Of a stretch of 50,618 nt of DNA, positions 22,040-32,000 are shown in pieces. Origin of the DNA: Kocuria salsicia (GTDB lineage Bacteria > Actinomycetota > Actinomycetes > Actinomycetales > Micrococcaceae). The notes under the pieces were generated by a model that saw only the letters and a list, made by a program, of their open reading frames with translations, did no database searches and was not told where the DNA came from. How positions within the stretch are numbered: the first letter of the stretch is position 1; each line of letters begins with the position of its first letter. A program made the translations under genes and the position numbers. Where the stretch lies: positions 1 to 50,618 of the forward strand of contig NZ_VELE01000012.1 of assembly GCF_007681555.1 (NCBI RefSeq). Reading direction: 5' to 3'.

Positions 22040-22959
22040 TCGCGTTCATCGACGCGAACAAGGACGACCTCGTCGACGGTCGCCGGCTCGGAGTCGAGCT
22101 CATCTGCAGACAGTTGCAGGTGGCTCCGAGCAGCTACTACGCCGCTAAGACCCGCACCCCGTCCGCCCGTGCCCAGCGGGACGAGGAGCTGATCCCGCGG
22201 CTCGTCGAGCTGTGGGAGGCGAACTACCGGGTCTACGGGGTCCGCAAGCTCTGGAAGGCGGCCCGGCGGGCGGGGATCGCGATCGGCCGCGACCAGACCG
22301 CGAGGTTGATGAAGGTGGCAGGGATCGAGGGCGCAAGGCGCTCGAAACGGGTGAAGACGACCAGGCCGGATCCGGCGTCCGCGCGACACCCGGATCTGGT
22401 GCAGCGGGAGTTCACCGCGACCGCTCCGAACCGGCTCTGGGTGACGGATCTGACGTTCGTGGCGACCTGGGCCGGTGTCGCGTACGTGTGCTTCATCATC
22501 GACGCGTTCTCCCGCATGATCGTCGGGTGGCGGGTCGCGTCGCACATGCGCACCGAGATGATCCTCGACGCCATCGAGATGGCCCGCTGGTCCAGAGGTC
22601 ACCGCCACGCGGACCTGCGGTGTCACAGCGACGCGGGGTCTCAATTCACGTCCATTCGCTACGGCGAACGCCTCGCGGAGATCGGCGCGACGCCGTCGAT
22701 CGGGACCGTCGGTGACAGCTATGACAATGCCCTGGCCGAGACGGTGAACGGGTACTACAAGGCCGAACTCGTCCGCGGGCCGGCCCGGTCCGGGCCGTGG
22801 AAGACGGTCGAGAATCTCGAGCTCGCCACCCTCGGTTGGGTGCACTGGCACAACACGCAGCGCCTCCACAGCTACCTCGGCGACGTCCCGCCCGCCGAGT
22901 TCGAGAACGCGTTCTATGCTGTCCAAGCCGACCGCGAACACCTGGTCGGAATCAAATAG
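22000..22959 (+). CDS. IS3-family transposase OrfB (copy 1)
   Basis: About 300 residues in the -1 frame relative to OrfA; the recognisable protein begins VVAFIDANKDDLVDGRRLGV. The DDE core is intact: D in LWVTDLTFVATWAG, D in CHSDAGSQFTS, and E in DNALAETVNGYYKAEL. No start codon precedes the conserved part, so it is probably made as an OrfAB frameshift product. The slippery site is not obvious: TTTCTTC at 22000 is the nearest candidate, and the start coordinate given here is set to it. Confidence 0.85.
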   Translation, partial: FLRGGARPPLPEVVAFIDANKDDLVDGRRLGVELICRQLQVAPSSYYAAKTRTPSARAQRDEELIPRLVELWEANYRVYGVRKLWKAARRAGIAIGRDQTARLMKVAGIEGARRSKRVKTTRPDPASARHPDLVQREFTATAPNRLWVTDLTFVATWAGVAYVCFIIDAFSRMIVGWRVASHMRTEMILDAIEMARWSRGHRHADLRCHSDAGSQFTSIRYGERLAEIGATPSIGTVGDSYDNALAETVNGYYKAELVRGPARSGPWKTVENLELATLGWVHWHNTQRLHSYLGDVPPAEFENAFYAVQADREHLVGIK

Positions 22960-22987
22960 CGCGAGTCTCCATCAGACCCAGGGCGCT

Positions 22988-24535
22988 TCAGGAGGCCGAC
23001 GAGGTCCCAGCAGCCTGAGTTCCCCCGGCAGGGGCCGTAATCCCTACAGGATCGCTGGGCACACCAGTCTCGGGAGTTGGTTTGGCGGGCGCCACTCGTG
23101 CCGGGCGTATGGGTTCCTCATCCTTGTCGTTGAGGATGCCGTCCCCGTCGATGTCCGGGTCTTCCTCATTGAGCAGGCCGTCCCCATCCATGTCCGGATC
23201 AACCTCATTGATGAACTTATCGCCGTCGAGGTTGTCGTCAGCCTTGTTGTCGATGCCGTCCCCGTCGAGGTCGGTGTCATTGATGTCGAGGGTGCCGTCG
23301 CGATCGGTGTCCCGTTTGGTGTCCGGAACCCGGGGCGCCACTCCGGGCAGGAGCTCCTTCTCGCTCCCAGTGTCCGCAGACGGTGACGGTGCCGGTTGGG
23401 GTGGTGCCGTTGTGGGGCCGGGCGGGGCAGGAGCTGGTGCCGGTTGGGCGGGTTTTACGGGTTTGGTCTGGATGGCCGTGGGCTTTTGCGCCGCTGACGG
23501 TGGAGGGGCCGGTGTGGGGCTGGGTTTCGCAGGAGCGGAAGGCTCGGCCGTGGGTTGGGGCTCCTTCGTGACCTTCTTGGTGGCAGCGGCCTTCTGCTCG
23601 GCAGCTTCTTCGTCCGAGGCGGCCTTTTTCTTGGCGGTGGTCTCGTCATCCACGGGGGCCGGCACGGGCACCTCCAAGGAGTACTTGCTGCGGGAGGCGG
23701 GAATGACGCGGAGACCGTCGACCCAGTCGAAGGACTGGGGGTCCACGGCCTGCCCGTCGACCCAGGTCTCGAGGTGCAGGTTTGGTCCCGTGACTCGGGT
23801 TCCGGTGGCACCGACGGAACCGAGCTGCTCGGCTGCGGCCAGCCGGTCACCGGTGGCCACCCTGACGTCCTCGAGGTGGTTATAGGTGGTCCTCAGTCCG
23901 TCCGCGTGGGTGACCTCCACACGGTTGCCGCCCCAGACGTCCCAGAACACGGCCGTCACCTCGCCCTCGGCGGCCGCCACGACCGGCAGCCCTGCGGCTG
24001 CGGAGACGTCGGTGCCGTTGTGGAACTCGCGGTCGCCGCGATCGGGGGCGATCCGCCACCCGAAGGTTCCCCCGGTCAGGACGGCCCCGGGAGTGGTGGG
24101 GGCGATGAGGGTGTTGACGGGAAGCTCGCCCGAGTACAGCCTCGGTGCATGTCGCCCCGGGCGCACCGTCGAGGCCGCGTTCCGGGCGGCGTCGCCCGGC
24201 CCGGTGCCTTGGCGCCAGGACCCGTTGCCTGCGGCGCCGTCACGGACGGGCGAGGTGGAACGGTTCTGCCGCAACGGTGCCGCCGGAGGGTGCTGCCGCT
24301 CCTGACCTGACGCGAAGAGGCTCCACCCGCTGTCCGACCGCTCCGAGGAGGCCGAGGAGCCCGCCGACACCCCGAAGGCAGCCCCTCGTTCTTCGCCGGC
24401 CCCCGGAGTGACGCCCGAGCTGACGGCCACGCTCGGCGCCACGAGGGCCGAGAACGCGGCGAGGGCGCTCACCGGCGAGGAGGCGCGGTGACGGAGGTCG
24501 GGCTTGGCAGGGCGGCGAGAGGAGTCACGGGGCAT
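22988..24535 (-). CDS. M23-family (LytM-like) protein with calcium-binding repeats, 3' end fused to IS
   Basis: 515 codons from ATG 24535 behind GGGGGAAA. It has a signal-like hydrophobic N terminus (ALAAFSALVAPSVAVSS), then an M23 domain (about 150-265) with the FHNGTD ligand pair. The usual HLH motif reads NLH (GPNLHLETW), so the catalytic His is replaced by Asn. A Lys/Ala/Pro-rich linker follows, then about five thrombospondin type-3-like Asp repeats (DLDGDGIDN, DMDGDGLLN, DIDGDGILN). The terminal TGA is the first codon of the IS inverted repeat, so the native C terminus is probably lost. Confidence 0.8.
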   Translation of the reverse strand: MPRDSSRRPAKPDLRHRASSPVSALAAFSALVAPSVAVSSGVTPGAGEERGAAFGVSAGSSASSERSDSGWSLFASGQERQHPPAAPLRQNRSTSPVRDGAAGNGSWRQGTGPGDAARNAASTVRPGRHAPRLYSGELPVNTLIAPTTPGAVLTGGTFGWRIAPDRGDREFHNGTDVSAAAGLPVVAAAEGEVTAVFWDVWGGNRVEVTHADGLRTTYNHLEDVRVATGDRLAAAEQLGSVGATGTRVTGPNLHLETWVDGQAVDPQSFDWVDGLRVIPASRSKYSLEVPVPAPVDDETTAKKKAASDEEAAEQKAAATKKVTKEPQPTAEPSAPAKPSPTPAPPPSAAQKPTAIQTKPVKPAQPAPAPAPPGPTTAPPQPAPSPSADTGSEKELLPGVAPRVPDTKRDTDRDGTLDINDTDLDGDGIDNKADDNLDGDKFINEVDPDMDGDGLLNEEDPDIDGDGILNDKDEEPIRPARVAPAKPTPETGVPSDPVGITAPAGGTQAAGTSSAS

Positions 24536-24848
24536 GATGGTGTTTCCCCCAGGACGTCGCGGGCAACGACGGAAAGATCGAGCAACGGACCGCAGGCATC
24601 AAACATTGGTGTGCGCGTAGGAGCACGGACAATCCTCCTGAGGATACGTCTTCGCTCCCGTTAATGCGGTGTCGTGCGGGCACGCAACGCTGTATGACGC
24701 GCAGAGCTGCCGCCCTCCGATTCGAGGTTCCTGAATCGGTGGCAAAGTGGCGCTGATGTACCTCATGTGACGCGGTAGATCTCGGTGTCAGGGCGCCGAG
24801 TCATGGGTCAGGTGTTGCCGTGGCAGCCAGGGTGGTTCGCGCCTGTGG
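24536..24848. other. Intergenic upstream of the M23 gene
   Basis: About 310 bp between the M23 start and the M56 stop, both on the minus strand. It is AT-richer around 24640-24760 and presumably holds the M23 promoter. An inverted repeat TCCTCCTGAGGA lies near 24634. No gene or known riboswitch recognised. Confidence 0.4.
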
Positions 24849-25799
24849 TCAGTCGAGCAGATTGGTGAGGCCGGGGGCGAGCAGCAAGATGGTGGGCACG
24901 ATGATGAGCGCAGCGGCTGCGCCGATGACTGTTGCCTTTTGTCCCGCCGGCACGGGCGTGGCCTCCAGTCGCAGGATGCGATGACGGGCGTCCTCGGCAG
25001 GGGCCGCGCCTGTCCAGGTGCCTTGGAAGCGGTGCGAGGGAGCAGCGGATCCACCGGTGCTGACAAGGGCGACGGCTCGGGCGAGGGTACGGTCGTCGAC
25101 GCTCCGGCGGGCGCGGTCGTCGGCGAGCATCTCGACGAGGAGCCCGACTTCGCGGTGAGCGCGGTCGGCGATGGGGAACCAGGGCAGGGAAGCCTTCCAG
25201 GCGCGGAATAGCATCAGCACGATGTCATGGCGTTGGGTGGCATGTGCCTTCTCGTGCTCGATCACCGCGTCCAGCTCGTTTTCATCGAGCAGTGACAGCA
25301 ATCCGGCAGAGAGGACGGTCATCGTGGTGAACGCCCCCGGGAGGCAGTAGGCGACAGGGGCGGGGTTGTCGAGGAGCCGGGTGCCGGGGGCATCGGGCAA
25401 CGGTGTGCTCAGGAGCAGGACCAGCTGGGCATGGCGCCGGCGATCGCGTTCGGCGCGCACAATCGTGACCATCAGGTTCAGCAGCAGATGCCCGCCGAGC
25501 AGAACTGCTCCGGACAGCGCGAGGATGTGCATCGGGCCTGCGGGCACCCATGGCTGATCTCCCAAGAAGCTAGCGGCGAAGCTGATGCCGCCCGTGACCA
25601 AGTCCGGCCCAAAAGGGGCCAGGCCGAAGGTGAGCAAGGCCCCGAGCATCGACAGCCCGCCGGCCAGGGCGACGGCCTGCCAGAGCACCAGTGCGGTGGC
25701 GGGGGCGCGGGTCGGCCACTTGGCGTGCGAGAAAAGGATCGGGACGGGCCAGGCCAGGGCGAGAGCAAATGCCGCGAGGCCGATCGAGGCGCTGATCAC
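24849..25799 (-). CDS. M56-family (BlaR1-like) membrane metalloprotease
   Basis: 316 residues from GTG 25799. There are four membrane segments and a cytoplasmic zinc-protease motif H-E-K-A-H in DAVIEHEKAHATQRHD, followed by a downstream ADDRARRS segment that fits the E/D-x-x-x-D third ligand of M56 proteases. It has no C-terminal penicillin-binding sensor domain, so it is not a beta-lactam receptor. It sits six bases after the BlaI-type repressor and probably cleaves or controls it, relieving repression of the cyd operon. Confidence 0.85.
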   Translation of the reverse strand: MISASIGLAAFALALAWPVPILFSHAKWPTRAPATALVLWQAVALAGGLSMLGALLTFGLAPFGPDLVTGGISFAASFLGDQPWVPAGPMHILALSGAVLLGGHLLLNLMVTIVRAERDRRRHAQLVLLLSTPLPDAPGTRLLDNPAPVAYCLPGAFTTMTVLSAGLLSLLDENELDAVIEHEKAHATQRHDIVLMLFRAWKASLPWFPIADRAHREVGLLVEMLADDRARRSVDDRTLARAVALVSTGGSAAPSHRFQGTWTGAAPAEDARHRILRLEATPVPAGQKATVIGAAAALIIVPTILLLAPGLTNLLD

Positions 25800-25805
25800 A
25801 TGGAC

Positions 25806-26192
25806 TCAGTGGTCGTCGAGGAGGCGCCGCAGAGTTTGTGCCTCCTCGGAACTGACGCCCCCGACGAAGCGTTCGAGTACGGCGGCCCGGTCGTTGGCTG
25901 TTCCGAGGACCTCGTGCATGAGGGAGGCCATGTGCTCTTCGCGGGACGCTGCGGCGTGGTACCGGTGGGGGCGGAAGGTGCGTTCCCGTGTGACGAAGCC
26001 TTTGCGCTCCAGGCGGGACAGGACGGTGAGCACGGTGGTGGCGGCGCGGGGGCGACCGCTGTCGGTGGCTAGGGGGAGCTGGTCCTGGAGGTCGTAGGCC
26101 GACAGGGGGGTGTCCGCCTGCCAGAGGATCTCCATGATGGATCGCTCCAGGTCACCTAAGGAGGTTGCACGTTTCGATTCGTTGGTTGCCAC
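25806..26192 (-). CDS. BlaI/MecI/CopY-family repressor
   Basis: 128 residues from GTG 26192. A winged-helix domain (LGDLERSIMEILWQADTPLSAYDLQDQL, then AATTVLTVLSRLERKGFVTRERTFRPHRYHA) and a C-terminal dimerisation helix match the BlaI family in length and order. It is divergent from cydA, with the 55-nt palindrome between. Mycobacterial BlaI (Rv1846c) is known to control respiratory genes, so a cyd regulator role is likely. Confidence 0.88.
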   Translation of the reverse strand: MATNESKRATSLGDLERSIMEILWQADTPLSAYDLQDQLPLATDSGRPRAATTVLTVLSRLERKGFVTRERTFRPHRYHAAASREEHMASLMHEVLGTANDRAAVLERFVGGVSSEEAQTLRRLLDDH

Positions 26193-26224
26193 CAGCTGAT
26201 TCTAGCGGACCGACCCACGTGTTC

Positions 26225-26279
26225 TACAGTGGTGTAGAAGTAGTTCTACGACTCGTAGAACTACTTCTACACCACTGTA
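26225..26279. promoter_or_regulatory. 55-nt perfect palindrome, BlaI operator candidate
   Basis: 27-bp perfect arms around a single central base at 26252. The arms contain GTAGAA and TTCTAC repeats (TGTAGAAGTAGTTCTACGA on the left), giving several overlapping half-sites for a BlaI dimer. It lies between the divergent blaI and cydA starts and could repress both. Confidence 0.75.
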
Positions 26280-26300
26280 AAAAGGCTTGGGGGACAACCC

Positions 26301-27884
26301 ATGGATCCGTTGGAGATCGCCCGGTGGCAGTTCGGGATCACCACCGTCTACCACTTCGTGATGGTCCCGCTCACGCTCGGGCTGGGTCTGCTGGTGGCGC
26401 TCATGCAGACGATGTGGGTGCGCACCGGCAACGAGCGTTGGCTGCGGATGACGAAGTTCTGGGGCAAGCTCTACCTGATCAACTTCATCATGGGCGTGGC
26501 CACCGGGTTGGTGCAGGAATTCCAGTTCGGGATGGCCTGGAGCGAGTACTCCCGCTTCGTCGGCGACGTCTTCGGCGCACCGCTGGCGATGGAGGGCCTG
26601 CTCGCCTTCTTCTTCGAGTCCACCTTCCTGGGCCTGTGGATCTTCGGCTGGGACCGCCTGCCCAAGAAGCTGCACCTGGCCACGCTGTGGACCGCGGTGC
26701 TCGGCTCCGTGGTCTCGGCCTTTTTCATCATCGTCGCCAACTCCTGGATGCAGCACCCGGTGGGCGTGGAGATGGTGGACGGCCGCCCGGTGATGAACGA
26801 CGTGTGGGCGGTGCTGACCAACAACACGGCCCTGGTGGCCTACTCCCACACCCTGGCCGGAGCGGTGGCAGTGGGCGCGGCGTTCCTGATCGGGGTTTCC
26901 TGGTACCAGCTGTGGCAGCGCCGCCGGGACAACATCGACACCGTCGACGACTCCGGTGCCGTGGTCGTGGGAGAGCGGGCCGATATTCCCGGGCGGGACC
27001 GGGTCGACCACGCGGTGTGGCTGTCCAGCCTGCGCATCGGTGCGGTGGTCGCCGCCGTCGCCTTCGGCGGGGTCGCCGCCACCGGGGACCTGCAGGGCAA
27101 GCTCATGTTCGACCAGCAGCCGTTGAAGATGGCCGCCGCTGAGGCGGCCTGCCACGATGGCACCAGCTTCTCGGTGCTGGCCGTGGGCCCGCTCGGAGCC
27201 CAGGACTGTGACCAGGTGACCAACGTCATCGAGATCCCGGGCCTGCTGTCGTTTTTGGCCCACGGGGACTTCGACACCGAAGTCAAGGGCGTGAACACCC
27301 TCATCCCACAGTACGAGGCCGCCTACGGCACCCACCTGCCTGAAGACCCCATGTACGGCGAACGGGCCGGCCAAAAGATCGACTACCTGCCCCTAATGGA
27401 GGTCACCTACTGGGGGTTCCGCCTGATGATCGGCTTCGGCATGCTCGCCGCCGGCTTCGCGGCGCTGACGCTGTGGCTCACCCGGAAGGGCACCGTCCCG
27501 GCTTCCAAGCCCTTGATGTGGGTGGCGGTGGCCTCCATCCTGGCACCCTTCGGGGCCAACATTGCCGGGTGGGTGTTCACCGAGATGGGACGGCAACCGT
27601 TCGTGGTCGTCCCGAATCCCAACCCCAGTGGTGTGGACGGGGTGTACATGTACACCGCCGCTGCCGTCTCCCCGGGAGTCAGCGGGGAGGAGATCCTTTT
27701 CTCCCTCATCACCCTCGGGCTGATCTACGCGGTCCTGCTGGTGGTGGAGACGAGGTTGCTCGTGCGCTACGTGCGCGGCGGGGTCGCCTCGGCCATGCCC
27801 GAGCTCGCCCACCACGAAGATGACCCCGCCCATCCCGAGGGCATGACCGGTCGGCGCGATGACGTGCTGGCCTTCGCCTACTGA
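26301..27884 (+). CDS. cydA: Cytochrome bd oxidase subunit I (CydA)
   Basis: 527 residues from ATG 26301. It carries the heme b and d ligand regions in order: QFGITTVYHFVMVPLT (His18), YLINFIMGVATGLVQEFQFG, AMEGLLAFFFESTFLG and HPVGVEM. A long periplasmic Q-loop (about 230-375) precedes the GRQP motif (TEMGRQPFVVVPNP). It oxidises menaquinol and reduces oxygen to water at high affinity. It is first in the cydA-cydB-cydDC operon, controlled from the palindrome upstream. Confidence 0.95.
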   Translation: MDPLEIARWQFGITTVYHFVMVPLTLGLGLLVALMQTMWVRTGNERWLRMTKFWGKLYLINFIMGVATGLVQEFQFGMAWSEYSRFVGDVFGAPLAMEGLLAFFFESTFLGLWIFGWDRLPKKLHLATLWTAVLGSVVSAFFIIVANSWMQHPVGVEMVDGRPVMNDVWAVLTNNTALVAYSHTLAGAVAVGAAFLIGVSWYQLWQRRRDNIDTVDDSGAVVVGERADIPGRDRVDHAVWLSSLRIGAVVAAVAFGGVAATGDLQGKLMFDQQPLKMAAAEAACHDGTSFSVLAVGPLGAQDCDQVTNVIEIPGLLSFLAHGDFDTEVKGVNTLIPQYEAAYGTHLPEDPMYGERAGQKIDYLPLMEVTYWGFRLMIGFGMLAAGFAALTLWLTRKGTVPASKPLMWVAVASILAPFGANIAGWVFTEMGRQPFVVVPNPNPSGVDGVYMYTAAAVSPGVSGEEILFSLITLGLIYAVLLVVETRLLVRYVRGGVASAMPELAHHEDDPAHPEGMTGRRDDVLAFAY

Positions 27885-27912
27885 GCCCGACGACCACAGA
27901 ACGGCCCCTGAC

Positions 27913-29007
27913 ATGGAACTGCTTCCCACTCTCTGGTTCATCGCCATCGCGGTGCTGTGGACCGGGTTCATCCTCCTGGACGGCTTCGACCTGGGCGTGG
28001 GGATGCTCATGCTCACCAGTACCCGCGATGAGCGCCAGCGCCGGCAGATGCTCAATACCATCGGCCCGGTGTGGGACGGCAACGAGGTGTGGCTGATCAC
28101 CGCAGCCGCCGGGCTCTTCGCCGCCTTCCCCGACTGGTACGCCTCCTTGTTCTCTGCCCTGTACGTCCCCTTCGTGTTCGTCCTGGTCGGGCTGATTTTC
28201 CGGGCGGTGTCCATCGAGTACCGCGGCAAGGTCCACAGCGACCGGTGGCGGCGGTGGGTGGACCGGGCCCTGGGCGGGGGATCGTTCCTGGTCGCCTTCG
28301 GGCTCGGTGCTGCCTTGGCTTTGACCACTACGGGCCTGCCGCTGAACGCCAACGGCGACCGCGTCGGCGGGGCCTTCGCCTGGTTCACGCCCTACGCGCT
28401 GCTCGGTGGGCTGGCGCTGGTCGGTTTCTGCCTCGTGCACGCCTCGGCCTTCCTGGGACTGAAGACCGAGGGCCCGGTCCGGGTGCGTGCCCGCCAGTTC
28501 CTCCTCCGTTTCGGCCCGGCCGCGCTGGTGCCGCTCACCGTGTGGGTGTTGGCCGTTCAAGTGCTCCACGACAAGGCCTGGACCTGGCCCCTGGTCGGTG
28601 CCGCGGTCGTCGCCGCGCTCTTCGGGTGGACCAGCGCCCGCCTGGGCCGGGAAGGCCGCGCCTTCGCCGGCTCCGCCGCACTGCTGTTCTGCGGCCTTAC
28701 CTCAATCTTCGCCAACGTCTACCCCGTGGTCCTGCCCTCCACGATCGACCCCGCCCACCACCTGACGGTGGCCAACGCCTCCAGCAGCGACTACACCCTG
28801 GGGGTCATGACCGTCGTGGCGGCCATCGGCTTGCCCTCGGTGATGCTCGCTCAGAGCTGGAGCTATTGGGTGTTCCGCCGGCGCCTGACCACCGGCCATC
28901 TTCCCGCCCCCCACCCCGTCCTTCCCGCCGTTGCCCCGAGCCGCGCCGCGGGTACCCGACGTGAGGGTGTGCCGGGGACGGGCACGGACGGGAACCAGCA
29001 GGCATGA
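27913..29007 (+). CDS. cydB: Cytochrome bd oxidase subunit II (CydB)
   Basis: 364 residues from ATG 27913, 28 bp after cydA. The N-terminal signature LWFIAIAVLWTGFILLDGFDLGVGML, GPVWDGNEVWLITAAAG and FRAVSIEYRGK are standard for CydB, with eight to nine membrane helices. It forms the heterodimer with CydA. Its stop overlaps the cydDC start (ATGA). Confidence 0.95.
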   Translation: MELLPTLWFIAIAVLWTGFILLDGFDLGVGMLMLTSTRDERQRRQMLNTIGPVWDGNEVWLITAAAGLFAAFPDWYASLFSALYVPFVFVLVGLIFRAVSIEYRGKVHSDRWRRWVDRALGGGSFLVAFGLGAALALTTTGLPLNANGDRVGGAFAWFTPYALLGGLALVGFCLVHASAFLGLKTEGPVRVRARQFLLRFGPAALVPLTVWVLAVQVLHDKAWTWPLVGAAVVAALFGWTSARLGREGRAFAGSAALLFCGLTSIFANVYPVVLPSTIDPAHHLTVANASSSDYTLGVMTVVAAIGLPSVMLAQSWSYWVFRRRLTTGHLPAPHPVLPAVAPSRAAGTRREGVPGTGTDGNQQA

Positions 29008-32000
29008 AACGTCCCCCGCTGGGCCCCGGTGGTGCTGCCACAGTCTTCACCCTCGGCCTCCTCGGAGCGCTCAAGGCTCTGGCTCTGATCGGCATGGCCG
29101 AAGCCCTGGCCCGCGGCATCGTCGGGGTCATCGCTCATGACACGGCGGCCTGGCAACGGGCTCTGCTGGTCGGGGTCGGTGCCGGGCTGCTGCGTGCCGC
29201 AACCACCTGGGCCACCCAGGTCGTCGCCGTCCGCGCCGCCGGTCGGGCGAAGCGGGGGCTGCGCCGAGAACTCGCCACCCGCCTCCTGGCCGGGGGCGGC
29301 CACGACGTCGGCGCCACGACCACTGTGGGCACCATCGGCCTCGACGCCCTCGACGACTACTACGCGCGCGTGCTGCCCTCGGTCACCGCCGCCACCACCG
29401 TGCCTCTGCTGGTCGGGGCGCGGATCCTGGCCGCCGACTGGGTCAGCGCCCTCATCATCGTGCTCACCGTGCCCCTGATTCCGGTGTTCATGGCACTGAT
29501 CGGGCTGCACTCCCAGGACAAGGCTGAGGAGTCCTCCGCCGCCCTTCAACGACTCTCCCACCACCTGGTCGAACTCGCCCGTGGACTGCCCGTCCTCGTG
29601 GGCCTGGGACGGATCGAGGAGCAGGCTGCGGCGCTGCGCGATGTCTCCGAGCAGCACCGGCACACAACCATGGTGACCCTGCGCACCGCGTTCCTCTCCG
29701 CGCTCGTGCTCGAGCTGATCGCCACGCTCTCGGTCGCCGTCGTGGCGGTGTTCGTCGGCGTGCGCCTCGTCTACGGTGACCTCGACCTCCTGGTGGGACT
29801 CATTGCCCTCATCCTCGCCCCCGAATGCTTCGCCCCCTTCCGCGACCTCGGCGCAGCCTTCCACGCCTCCCAGGACGGCATGGCAGCCTTGCACTGCTCC
29901 CGTGAGATCGTCGCCGAGCCCCCGGCCCCCGACATCCGCAGACCGACGCCACCGGAATCGAACCCCGCAACGATCAACCCCCAGCCGGACACCCCAGCGG
30001 ACCAGGCACCCGCGGTGCGAATCAGTGGCGTGGTCGTGCGCTACCCAGGACGGCCCTCCCCAGCAGTATCCGGTCTCGACGCCGAAATCCCTTCCGGAAC
30101 TATCACTAGCGTCGAAGGCCCCAGCGGCAGCGGCAAATCCACCCTGCTCGGGGTCCTCGCCGGAACCATCGAAGCCCAAAAAGGAACCATCCACGGGATC
30201 GACCCGGCTGCAGTGGCCTGGGTGCCTCAGCACATCCACACCGTCGGCGAGACCGTCCTCGACGAGATCCAGCTCTACGCCCACGACACCGCTTCCACCC
30301 ACCACGCCCTCGCGCGAGTCGGACTGACCGGGCTGGCCGAGGCGGACCCGAACCAACTCAGCCCCGGGGAACTGCGCCGCCTGGGCCTGGCCCGGGGCCT
30401 GGTCCGCATCACCGCCGGGGCCCGGCTGCTGCTCCTCGACGAGCCCACCGCCCACCTCGATCCCACCAACGCGCACCGCATCAGAAACCTCATCGACAAC
30501 CTGCGCGGCACCACCACCGTGATCCTGGCCTCCCACGAAACCGAGATCACCGCCCTCGCCGACCAGAAAGTGCTCCTGGGGCAGCCCGCCAGCCCCCGCG
30601 GGGAGGGGGCGCATCGCCAGCCAGGAACCACCGCCCCGGAGGAGCAGCAGGCCTCCGATCGCCAGGGCGAGGCGTTCACTTCTTCACTCGCCGAGACCTC
30701 CGGTGGTGCGTTGGGCGAGCTCAGGGCGTTCCTCGCCTCCACTCGCTGGCGCATGTTGGGGGCAGCGGCCCTGGGGACGGCCTCAGCCCTGTTCGCCGCC
30801 GCCCTCACCACGCTGTCGGGCTGGCTAATCGTGCGCGCCAGCGAGCAGCCGGGAATCATGTACCTGATGGTCGCCATCGTCGGCGTCCGCTTCTTCGGCA
30901 TCGGCCGCGCCGTGCTGCGCTACGCCGAACGACTGGCCACCCACGACGCCGTCCTGTCCGCCACCACCGAGCTCAGGTCCCGGATCTGGGCCGGGCTGGC
31001 CGCCCGAGGCCTGGCCTCCCGGGTTCTAGCCACCGGTGGGGCGGCCCTGGAGCACCTGGTCGACGCCGCCGACCGGGTCCGCGACCTGGCCCCCCGGGTC
31101 CTGCTGCCACCGATGGCCGGGGCCGGCACCGCCCTGGGGGCTGTCGTCGCCGTCATGGCCCTGTGCCCCAGCGCGGTGCCCACGCTACTGGTCGCCGTCC
31201 TCGGCGGGCTGCTCGCCGGGCCCGTCGCGGCGCTGCTGGCCGACCGATCCGCGGCCCGCCACCTCACCGTCGTGCGCTCCAGCGTGATCCGCCGCTTCGC
31301 CGCGATGGTCGCCGCCTCCGACGAGCTGCGCGCCAACGATCGAGCCAAGGACATGCTCGCCCGGCTCGACGACCTCGAGCAGTCCGCGGACACCGCAACC
31401 CGGTCCACTGCCTGGGCGCGGGGCCTGGGCGAGGCCGTCGTGGTGCTGGCCTGCTCCCTCTCCTCCGTGCTCATGCTGGCAACCACCGTCGAAGCCCGGG
31501 CGGCAGGCACAATCTCCGCACCGGTCGTCGCCGCACTCGTGCTGCTGCCCCTGGGCCTGATCGATCCGCTGCTCGGCGCGGTCGATGCGGTACAGCAGTG
31601 GCCCGCGCTGGCCCAGTCGCTGCGCAAGGTCCATGCCGTCACCGCCACAACCACCCGCCATAAGCGACCTCGGCCCCCCGCCGGGCTGGTTCCGGCTCAG
31701 GTCCAAGAGCTGACGCTGGCCGACCTGGCCGTCACCTGGCCGCAGGCGCCGGCCCCGGCATTCCGCCACCTCCAGGCCACCGTGCGCCGGGGCCGGTGGC
31801 TCGTCGTTGAAGGTCCCTCCGGCTCAGGCAAATCCACCCTGCTGGCGACCCTCCTGGGCCACTTGCCCGCCGCGGAGGGCTCATGGCAGGTCAACGGCTC
31901 CGACAGCACCACCTTCGACGCCCGGCAGCTGCGGCGACGCTTCGCCTGGTGCCCCCAGGAGGCACACCTGTTCGACTCCACCATCCGCGGGAACCTCCTG

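Larger units (their letters stand above)
21641..22990 (+). mobile_element. IS3-family element, copy 1
   Basis: 1350 bp with terminal inverted repeats TGAAGCGCCGTGAGTTTGTT at the left and, read inward from the right, TGAAGCGCCCTGGGTCTGAT. It carries orfA and orfB. Its right terminus supplies the stop codon of the M23 gene on the opposite strand. Confidence 0.92.
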
